DNA of 47,653 bases, taken from an uncultured Chlorobiaceae bacterium. GTDB lineage: Bacteria > Bacteroidota > Chlorobiia > Chlorobiales > Chlorobiaceae. The position numbers and the translations under genes were made by a program. Below are positions 40,746-47,653 of this stretch, piece by piece; position 1 is the stretch's first letter, and each line of letters begins with the position of its first letter. Under the pieces are notes generated by a model. That model saw only the letters and a program-made list of their open reading frames with translations. It did not search any database and had not been told where the DNA came from. The DNA is taken from positions 1 to 47,653 of the forward strand of contig CAIJWE010000006.1 of NCBI GenBank assembly GCA_903824295.1, read 5' to 3'.

Positions 40746-43718
40746 GTGCAACTTCGACCTTCAATGAAACCCCAAGCTCATGCTCTCCACCGTAAACCTG
40801 ACGGCAGCCTGCTGCAACCAATGAGCATCACGGCTCATCATGGCAAGTATTTTGCGTACGACCTGACCCGTCGGGCGGCGAATGGAATGGATCGGTTGTC
40901 GATGGCGCTGTTTGATGCTGCTGTTGATCTGAATCCGCATCAGATTGAGGCTGCACTTTTTGCCTTGCACTCTCCCCTTTCGAGGGGTGTGATTCTGGCT
41001 GATGAGGTTGGTCTTGGCAAGACGATTGAGGCGGGCATTGTACTTTGCCAGTTTTGGGCGGAACGCAAGCGGCGATTGCTGGTGATTTGCCCAGCTTCGT
41101 TGCGCAAGCAGTGGGCGCTTGAGTTACAGGAGAAGTTCAACTTGCCGACACTGGTGCTTGATGCCAAGGCCTGGCGTGAGGCGAAACGGAATGGTCGCGA
41201 CCCTTTGCATGACAAGAGTGTGCTCATCATCTCCATGAATTATGCCCATGTTTTGCGGGAGGAGTTGAAGAGCATCGCCTGGGATCTTGTGGTGATTGAT
41301 GAAGCCCACAAGCTGCGTAATGCCTACCGGCCAAGCAACAAGGTTGGTCAGGGTATACGCTGGGCTACCGAGGATTGCCGCAAGCTTCTATTGACCGCAA
41401 CACCACTCCAAAACTCTCTGCTTGAACTCTACGGGCTTTCAACCCTCATTGACGAGCAATTGTTCGGTGATGCGGACTCTTTTCGTTCCCAATACGCCAG
41501 TGCAGGGAGCGATCTCGAAGCCCTGCGCCTGCGTCTGTCGGGATTCTGCAAACGTACCTTGCGAAATCAGGTAACAGAATATATCCGTTATACCGAGCGC
41601 CATCCAATTACCCGTCCGTTCTCTCCAAGCGACAATGAACATGCGCTTTACGAAGCGGTATCCGGGTTTCTCCAGCGCACAGAGAGTTATGCGCTTCCCA
41701 AGCGGCAGCGCCACCTGACCGCACTTATTCTGCGCAAACTGCTTGCCTCATCGTCGCAGGCCATTGCGGCGACACTCGACACGTTGAGGATCCGGCTTGA
41801 AGCACTTCGTGACGAGAAGTCTCTGAACGACAGGGAGTTCACCGAGTCACTTCTTGAGGCGGAGGAGATGGAGAGTGAGCTGCTTGATGAGATTTTGGCG
41901 GAGCCTGCGGCAGACGAAACCGATCAAGAGCCACTTGCTCCTGACCGGAAGAAGCTGCGTGAAGAGATTGAAATTTTGGAACGACTTGCCACCTGGGCTC
42001 GCAGTATCGGTACTGATACGAAAACCAAAAGCCTGCTGACGGCTCTCGATATTGGTTTCGAGCAGATGCAATCAACCGGAGCCTTGCGCAAGGCTTTGAT
42101 TTTCACTGAATCGCGACGCACACAAGAGTATCTCAAGAGCTTTCTGGACTCTCATGGCTACAGCGGCAAGGTGGTGCTTTTCAACGGCACCAATGGTGGA
42201 GCGGAAGCCACTGAAATTTATCGGCAATGGGTTGACAAGAACCGTGAAAGCGGTCGCGCATCGGGTTCGCGTGCTGTGGATGTGCGGACGGCGCTGATTG
42301 AACAGTTCCGGGATGAGGGCTCCATCATGATTGCCACTGAAGCTGCTTCAGAAGGGATCAACCTCCAGTTCTGCTCTCTCGTTATCAACTACGACCTGCC
42401 CTGGAATCCGCAGCGTATTGAACAGCGGATCGGTCGCTGCCATCGCTACGGCCAGCAGCACGATGTTGTGGTTATCAACTTCCTGAACGAGCGCAACGAG
42501 GCTGACCGGCGTGTGCTGGAACTACTTGGCGAAAAGTTCAACCTTTTCAGCGGAGTATTCGGCGCTTCCGATGAAGTGCTTGGCACCATTGAATCAGGGG
42601 TTGACTTTGAACAGCGCATTCTCGCCATCTATCAGGAGTGCCGCACTCCGGAAGAGATTGATGCAGCATTTCATACCCTGCAAGCTGAAATGGATGAGCA
42701 AATCCGCAGCCGCATGGCCGACACCCGCCGGGCGCTCTTTGAAAACTTCGATGAAGATGTGCATCAGCGCCTTCGGATGCAGCTCAATGACGCAAAGGCC
42801 CAGCTCGACCGTTTCAGCCAGCGCTTCTGGTCACTGACCCGTTTCATGCTTGATGGCGATGCCCGTTTTAACGATGATGCGTTAAGCTTTGACCTCCAGC
42901 GAACCCCGAGCCCCGATATTCTCACCGGACGTTACCATCTCATTTCAAAATCGACACCGGGAGCAATGCAGGATGGCGGTAATGGTGCCGGTGAAGAACA
43001 GAACCGATTCCTCTACCGCCTCTCCCATCCGCTTGGTGAGCATGTTCTGGAGAAGGCAAAGGCACTTCCAACTCTTCCGGCAGAGATTCTCTTTGACCTT
43101 TCACAACATGCAGCCCGCATTCATGCCGTAGAAGCGCTCCGGGGAAAAAAAGGATTTCTCACCCTTACCCGTCTGGTTGTTGAATCTTACCAGCGTGAAG
43201 AGTACCTTCTCTTTTCAGGATTTGATGAAAGCGGTGTTTCGTTCGATCAGGAGACGATGGAGAAGCTCTTCATCTGTCCGGGAAGTGTCGCTGGCACCAT
43301 CGACATCCCGGCAGCAGTTGAACAACGTCTTGTGGCCGAATCGGAGCAGCACGCAAGAGCTACCGTAAGCCGTTCACTCGAAGAGAACAGCGTCCACTTC
43401 AACCTGGCCCGTGAAAAGCTGGAAAAGTGGGCTGACGACATGGTGTTTTCAGCCGAAAAAACGCTTGCCGATACCAAAGAGCAGATCAAGGCACAGCGGC
43501 GTCAGGCAAGGCAGGCCGTCACCCTTGATGAACAGCACGCAATTCAGCAGCAGATACAAAAACTTGAAAAGCAGCAACGTCGGCACCGACAGGAGATTTT
43601 TAAGGTTGAAGATGAGATTATGGAAAAACGTGACACCCTGATTGCTTCGTTGGAAAGGCGGCTTGCACAAAACAGTACCACCGAAGAGCTGTTTACCATT
43701 CGCTGGGCTGTACAATAA
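40746..43718 (+). CDS. SNF2/RapA-like helicase of a restriction or defence locus
   Basis: A 990-residue superfamily 2 DNA translocase. Motif I is ADEVGLGKTIEAG (86-97), motif II VVIDEAHKLRN (183-192), motif III LLTATPLQN (215-223). The C-terminal helicase half has ALIFTESRRTQEYLKSFL and the ATEAASEGINLQFCSLVINYDLPWNPQRIEQRIGRCHRYGQ block. The GLGKTIEAG form and the RIGRCHRYGQ end are RapA/HepA-like. A long coiled coil lies near the C-terminus (TLDEQHAIQQQIQKLEKQQRRHRQEIFKVEDEI). No nuclease motif is visible in this chain. The start is GTG at 40746; an ATG at 40764 is an alternative. The methyltransferase gene starts 21 bp downstream, so the two act together. Confidence 0.88.
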   Translation: MQLRPSMKPQAHALHRKPDGSLLQPMSITAHHGKYFAYDLTRRAANGMDRLSMALFDAAVDLNPHQIEAALFALHSPLSRGVILADEVGLGKTIEAGIVLCQFWAERKRRLLVICPASLRKQWALELQEKFNLPTLVLDAKAWREAKRNGRDPLHDKSVLIISMNYAHVLREELKSIAWDLVVIDEAHKLRNAYRPSNKVGQGIRWATEDCRKLLLTATPLQNSLLELYGLSTLIDEQLFGDADSFRSQYASAGSDLEALRLRLSGFCKRTLRNQVTEYIRYTERHPITRPFSPSDNEHALYEAVSGFLQRTESYALPKRQRHLTALILRKLLASSSQAIAATLDTLRIRLEALRDEKSLNDREFTESLLEAEEMESELLDEILAEPAADETDQEPLAPDRKKLREEIEILERLATWARSIGTDTKTKSLLTALDIGFEQMQSTGALRKALIFTESRRTQEYLKSFLDSHGYSGKVVLFNGTNGGAEATEIYRQWVDKNRESGRASGSRAVDVRTALIEQFRDEGSIMIATEAASEGINLQFCSLVINYDLPWNPQRIEQRIGRCHRYGQQHDVVVINFLNERNEADRRVLELLGEKFNLFSGVFGASDEVLGTIESGVDFEQRILAIYQECRTPEEIDAAFHTLQAEMDEQIRSRMADTRRALFENFDEDVHQRLRMQLNDAKAQLDRFSQRFWSLTRFMLDGDARFNDDALSFDLQRTPSPDILTGRYHLISKSTPGAMQDGGNGAGEEQNRFLYRLSHPLGEHVLEKAKALPTLPAEILFDLSQHAARIHAVEALRGKKGFLTLTRLVVESYQREEYLLFSGFDESGVSFDQETMEKLFICPGSVAGTIDIPAAVEQRLVAESEQHARATVSRSLEENSVHFNLAREKLEKWADDMVFSAEKTLADTKEQIKAQRRQARQAVTLDEQHAIQQQIQKLEKQQRRHRQEIFKVEDEIMEKRDTLIASLERRLAQNSTTEELFTIRWAVQ

Positions 43719-43739
43719 TTTACTGACAGAGAAAAGTGT

Positions 43740-46700
43740 ATGAACCAGAACTATGAGAAGCTGAAAGCGTTATTGACAGAACTCTTTCAGCTCGACCAGC
43801 CCGATCTTGACTTTGGTCTTTATCGCATCATGCACGCCAAAAGCGCCGAGGTTTCACAGTTTCTTGACAAGGATCTCTTCCCTCAGGTGAAAGCAGCTTT
43901 CAGCCTGTACAAGAGCTCAGATAAAGCTGAAATCGAAAAGGAACTCAATAAGGTTATTGCAGGCGTTGAGGCGGCAGGAATGTATCCCGAGCAGTCACCG
44001 AAGGTGCAGGCATTGCGTGAGCAACTCCAAAATGAGGCAGTGGACACGGGCACGCTTGAGAGTGAAGTGTACGATCACCTTTTCAGCTTTTTTCGTCGTT
44101 ACTATTCCGAAGGGGATTTTCTGGCCAAACGGGTCTACAAGCCGGGTGTCTACGCCATTCCCTACGAAGGCGAAGAGGTGATGCTTCACTGGGCCAACAA
44201 GGATCAGTACTACATCAAAACCAGTGAGTATCTGCGTGACTACGCTTTCCGTCTGCATCCGAATAGTGAGCAAAACACCATGCGGGTGCATTTCCGGCTG
44301 GCCGATGCTGCCGAAGGAGAGCACGGGAATGTAAAAGTGACAGAGGGCAAAGATCGTCGATTCAGACTTGCTGAAGAAAACAGATTATCCCTTGAAGATG
44401 GAGAGCTCATCATCCGCTTTACCTATCAGCCCGACCCTGCCAAACAGAAGGAGCTGAACAGTGCAACAGAAGAGACGATTCTGACTTCCGGCGATACTGA
44501 ATTGGCAGAGTGGATCACGGAGCTTCGGAAACTGAACGTGAGGTCTGATGGCTCCTCCTCCGGTACTCGCCTGCGACTGCATCTTGACCGCTACACCGCC
44601 AGGAACACCTTTGATTACTTTATCCACAAGGATCTTGGCACTTTTCTGCGACGCGAGCTTGATTTCTTCATTAAAAACGAGATCATGCACCTTGACGATG
44701 TGGAAAACGAAACGGTTTCCCGTGTTGAACAGTACCTTTCAAAAATCAAGGTCATCCGTAAAATCGGAGGCAAGATCATCGATTTTCTTGCCCAACTGGA
44801 GGAGTTCCAGAAAAAGCTCTGGCTGAAGAAAAAGTTTGTGGTCGAGACGAACTACTGCATCACGCTTGACCGCATACCCGAAGAGTTTTATCCGGAGATT
44901 GCTACCAGCCAGAAGCAGTGGAAGCAGTGGCGAACGCTTGGGATGCTTGAAACCCCCAACGAAGAAAAACCGGAGCTGTTCAGTCAGGCCGAAGTTGGCA
45001 GCGTTGAGTACCTGAAGGCGCATCCCTATTTGATGGCGGACAGTGCACTTTTTGATGAGGTTTTTAAACAGGGACTACTCTCAGCGATTGATAATCTGGA
45101 TGAAAGCCTTGATGGCCTGTTGATTCATGGGGATAATTTTCATGGATTGAATCTGTTACAGGCGAGGTATAAGGAGCAGGTTAAGTGCATTTACATAGAC
45201 CCGCCGTACAACACGGGGGGGGATGGTTTCTGTTACAAGGATAGTTACCAACACGCATCGTGGCTGACCATGATCTTGGAAAGATTAGACGCATCATATC
45301 CCTTACTGACAGAAAACAGTGTGATGTTTTCAAGCATTGATGCTCTTGAGAGGAATCATCTTGAGAGTGTGATGGATAGTGTTTTTGGTCGAAAAAACCG
45401 TGTAGAGGAGATTATCTGGGTTCAAAATACAACCAAGAATCAATCACCCACCTATTCCACCAATCATGAGTATGTGGAAGTCTACTCTAAAAATATTGAC
45501 CTTGTAAAATCCGATTTTTCAATGTTTCGCGAGTCAAAGCCGGGTTTTATTGAGATAATGGAACTCATCGAAAAGATAAACCCGCTCTATCCTTCAATAA
45601 CAAAAGTGGAGTCAGAACTCAGGAACCTCTTTCGGGCTCATAAAACTGAAATGGCTGATGATGGGAACGAACCCATGGACGAATGGAAAGGGATATACAA
45701 TTACAATCGAGCAGAGTATCGTGATGGATCCGGCAGATATGTTGATGCATCAGATGCAAAAAAGCTGAACGCAAAGATTTGGATATGGAGGGAAGATAAT
45801 CCGTCAATGCCCCAGATAAAGGAAGATTCCCAGAAAGCAGAGTTTCGGGATCCTAATAATTCGGCTTATAGATTTTATACTCCAACACATCCAAAGATAG
45901 GAAAACCTTGTCCAGCCCCTAAAACAGGATGGCGTTGGCCATATAATCCACTTGGCAAACAAAAGAGTTGTTTCTCAGAGCTTGTTGCTGATCATAGGAT
46001 AGCGTGGGGCGATGATGAGAACAAAATTCCTCAGACAAAAAGATTTCTTCACGAGGTTGAGACCAACGTTTCAAAGTCTGTCGTTAACGATTATACCGAT
46101 GGCGAAAAGGAGTTGACCAATCTTTTTGGCAAATCGCGTACCTTTGGAGGTCCAAAACCAACCACATTGATCGAGCGATTCTGCCAACAGGCATCCGTAT
46201 CGAAAGATTTTGTATGCGATTTCTTTGCTGGTTCCGGCACCACCGCTCACGCCGTTATCTCTCTGAATCGACAGGATCAGGGTAAACGCAAATACATTCT
46301 TATAGAACAGGGTGAACACTTCGACACTGTCCTGAAACCCCGCATCCAGAAAGTTGTCTACTCCGCAGAATGGAAAGAGGGCAAAGCTAAAGCTCCTCAG
46401 ACGGGTATTTCACACGCATTCAAGGTTCTGAAGCTCGAATCCTACGAAGATGCCCTCAACAACCTCGAAACCAGCCGTACCAGACAGCAGAAACTTGCTC
46501 TCGATTCGCCAGAAGCCCAAGGTGCTGATGGCTTCAGGGAGCAATACCTCCTGCACTACATGCTTGACGTGGAGACACGCAGCAGTCAGTCACTGCTTAA
46601 CATTCAGGCGTTCACTGACCCAACGGCCTACCGGCTCAAGGTCAAGCGTCCCGGTTCAGATGAAAGCGGTGAAGTGAACATTGATCTTCTTGAGACCTTT

Positions 46701-47102
46701 AACTGGCTGATCGGCCTTACGGTTCAGCACATTACCGCTCCGCAAAGCTTCATTGCCGCTTTTGAGCGTGACAGCGAAAAGCGGTTACGCCTGAATGGTC
46801 GTCTCAGGCAGGAAGAGGGTGCTCCGTATTGGTTCCGAACCGTCACCGGCAGAACACCCGATGGCCGAAAAGCGCTCATCATCTGGCGCAAACTTACCAG
46901 TGAACCGGAGCAGGATAATCTTGTGCTGGACGAGTGGTTCAGAAAACATGCCTACTCCACGAGGGATTCAGACTTTGATCTCATATACGTCAATGGCGAC
47001 AATAACCTGCCCAATGTTCGGCGTGATGATGAAACATGGAAAGTGCGTCTGATTGAAGAGGATTTTCACCGGCTTATGTTTGAAAACAGGGAGGGGGTGT
47101 AA
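43740..47102 (+). CDS. Mod-like beta-class DNA methyltransferase
   Basis: A 1120-residue N6-adenine/N4-cytosine methylase. Motif IV is [17 protein letters not shown] (DPPY from residue 487) and motif I is [16 protein letters not shown] (from residue 827). Motif IV before I defines the beta class, as in type III Mod proteins. The 480-residue N-terminal extension ([47 protein letters not shown]) is typical of large Mod-like methylases paired with helicases. Residues about 500-820 between the motifs should hold the target-recognition region, and its DNA (45240-46130) is visibly more AT-rich than its surroundings. It follows the helicase by 21 bp and is followed by a DUF1016 gene. It probably marks host DNA for a restriction or phage-exclusion system. 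Confidence 0.9.
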   Translation: MNQNYEKLKALLTELFQLDQPDLDFGLYRIMHAKSAEVSQFLDKDLFPQVKAAFSLYKSSDKAEIEKELNKVIAGVEAAGMYPEQSPKVQALREQLQNEAVDTGTLESEVYDHLFSFFRRYYSEGDFLAKRVYKPGVYAIPYEGEEVMLHWANKDQYYIKTSEYLRDYAFRLHPNSEQNTMRVHFRLADAAEGEHGNVKVTEGKDRRFRLAEENRLSLEDGELIIRFTYQPDPAKQKELNSATEETILTSGDTELAEWITELRKLNVRSDGSSSGTRLRLHLDRYTARNTFDYFIHKDLGTFLRRELDFFIKNEIMHLDDVENETVSRVEQYLSKIKVIRKIGGKIIDFLAQLEEFQKKLWLKKKFVVETNYCITLDRIPEEFYPEIATSQKQWKQWRTLGMLETPNEEKPELFSQAEVGSVEYLKAHPYLMADSALFDEVFKQGLLSAIDNLDESLDGLLIHGDNFHGLNLLQARYKEQVKCIYIDPPYNTGGDGFCYKDSYQHASWLTMILERLDASYPLLTENSVMFSSIDALERNHLESVMDSVFGRKNRVEEIIWVQNTTKNQSPTYSTNHEYVEVYSKNIDLVKSDFSMFRESKPGFIEIMELIEKINPLYPSITKVESELRNLFRAHKTEMADDGNEPMDEWKGIYNYNRAEYRDGSGRYVDASDAKKLNAKIWIWREDNPSMPQIKEDSQKAEFRDPNNSAYRFYTPTHPKIGKPCPAPKTGWRWPYNPLGKQKSCFSELVADHRIAWGDDENKIPQTKRFLHEVETNVSKSVVNDYTDGEKELTNLFGKSRTFGGPKPTTLIERFCQQASVSKDFVCDFFAGSGTTAHAVISLNRQDQGKRKYILIEQGEHFDTVLKPRIQKVVYSAEWKEGKAKAPQTGISHAFKVLKLESYEDALNNLETSRTRQQKLALDSPEAQGADGFREQYLLHYMLDVETRSSQSLLNIQAFTDPTAYRLKVKRPGSDESGEVNIDLLETFNWLIGLTVQHITAPQSFIAAFERDSEKRLRLNGRLRQEEGAPYWFRTVTGRTPDGRKALIIWRKLTSEPEQDNLVLDEWFRKHAYSTRDSDFDLIYVNGDNNLPNVRRDDETWKVRLIEEDFHRLMFENREGV

Positions 47103-47104
47103 GC

Positions 47105-47653
47105 ATGGCAACTCCTGCGTTATTTTCATTGTCGTTCGAGCAACTGGTTTCGGCTATCGGGCAGGTTCATGCTGAACTGGCGGCACAAGCTTCCCGTGCG
47201 GTTAACACGAGCCTGACTCTTCGCAACTGGCTTATCGGTTGTTATATCTCCGAGTACGAGTTGCGGGGAGCCGATCGCGCCCGGTATGGTGACAAAATTA
47301 TTGAGTTGTTATCTGAACGGTTGATGCAAGCGGGTGTCAGCCGGTCAGAAGCACGGGAACTGAGGCGATACCGTAAATTTTATTTGACCTACCCGTCAAT
47401 TCGGGAGTCGCTGTCTCCCGAATTGATAAACAAGCTTTTGCCATTCGCGCCCGCAGTCAACTTTCGGGAGTCACTGTCTCCCGAATCGGGGGTTGCGCCC
47501 GATGAACTGTTGAGCAGGATTTCGTTCAGTCATATTGCTGAACTGCTGCGATGTGAAGATGCGACCAAACGCAGCTTTTATGAGGTAGAGTCTATTCATG
47601 GAAGCTGGACGGTGCGTGAGCTGAAACGGCAGATTCACAGTCTCTATTATGAA
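47105..47653 (+). CDS. DUF1016/YhcG-type nuclease, N-terminal part (cut by window end)
   Basis: This partial gene shows 183 codons, still open at the last base. The ATG lies 2 bp after the methylase stop behind GGGAGGGGGTG. FSFEQLVSAIGQVHAELAAQASRAVNTSLTLRNWLIGCYISEYELRGADRARYG and ISFSHIAELLRCEDATKRSFYEVESIHGSWTVRELKRQIHSLYYE match the N-terminal DUF1016 domain (helical, DNA-binding-like). The PDDEXK nuclease domain expected downstream lies outside the window. Residues about 98-130 contain a duplicated FRESLSPE peptide encoded by palindromes. Such proteins are commonly found in restriction-modification loci. Its role with the helicase and methylase is inferred from the gene order. Confidence 0.85.
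   Translation, partial: MATPALFSLSFEQLVSAIGQVHAELAAQASRAVNTSLTLRNWLIGCYISEYELRGADRARYGDKIIELLSERLMQAGVSRSEARELRRYRKFYLTYPSIRESLSPELINKLLPFAPAVNFRESLSPESGVAPDELLSRISFSHIAELLRCEDATKRSFYEVESIHGSWTVRELKRQIHSLYYE
47398..47485. repeat. Pair of palindromic repeats inside the DUF1016 gene
   Basis: AATTCGGGAG (47398-47407) and CTCCCGAATT (47415-47424) form a perfect 10-bp stem with loop TCGCTGT. A second copy at 47463-47485 has TTCGGGAG, loop TCACTGT and CTCCCGAA. Both are in frame and each encodes RESLSPE. They are 65 bp apart. Confidence 0.8.

Overview
The window looks like a chromosomal segment of a green sulfur bacterium (Chlorobiaceae, Chlorobium/Pelodictyon type). I infer this from the gene mix (two-domain ArsA with ArsD, pyruvoyl-dependent arginine decarboxylase, polyphosphate kinase, homospermidine synthase) and the moderate GC content. 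No rRNA or marker gene is present to confirm it, and I see no tRNA or rRNA gene, CRISPR array or insertion sequence.

Layout. 1-8.7 kb, minus strand: a two-partner secretion pair (TpsB transporter and a GLUG-repeat TpsA exoprotein), preceded by a two-component system with a 7TMR-DISM sensor kinase. Tandem 10-bp direct repeats sit between the regulator and tpsB. 8.8-13.5 kb, minus strand: arsD-arsA-phoB-phoR, an arsenite pump ATPase and its metallochaperone in one gene string with the phosphate-starvation regulators. 13.6-15.1 kb: a PhoA-type alkaline phosphatase. 15.2-17.6 kb: a CYTH-like/CHAD protein translationally coupled to a ParA-type ATPase. 17.7-23.8 kb: polyphosphate kinase, arginine decarboxylase and phoU, bracketed by two paralogous 21-residue LRR-like repeat proteins with a cysteine in nearly every repeat.

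23.9-30.5 kb: a RodZ-like HTH membrane protein, a DUF6794 protein, a small unknown gene, a metallophosphoesterase, an SLC13/DASS-type transporter, a PlsC-type acyltransferase, a FeeM-like GNAT protein, and an 87-residue protein resembling one lobe of an FAD-binding domain. 30.7-35.6 kb: a 1627-residue multidomain exoprotein. Its alkaline phosphatase domain appears circularly permuted and inserted inside an Ig/cadherin-like domain; this is the most striking observation here. 35.7-39.5 kb: two unknown genes, then homospermidine synthase and an ornithine decarboxylase-type enzyme ending at a strong terminator. 39.7-40.5 kb: a small basic protein with four KG(N/D/E)W(P/A)G(S/P)R repeats followed by a small membrane protein. 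40.7 kb to the end: a SNF2/RapA-like helicase, a large beta-class (Mod-like) DNA methyltransferase and the start of a DUF1016/YhcG-type nuclease gene, probably a restriction or phage-defence locus cut by the window end.

Phosphate is the recurring theme between 8.8 and 35.6 kb: PhoBR, PhoU, Ppk, a CHAD protein, two alkaline phosphatases and a metallophosphoesterase. Arsenic genes (arsenate is a phosphate analogue) and polyamine genes (polycations that can pair with polyphosphate) are interleaved with these. The functional links are inferences from gene order and family knowledge.
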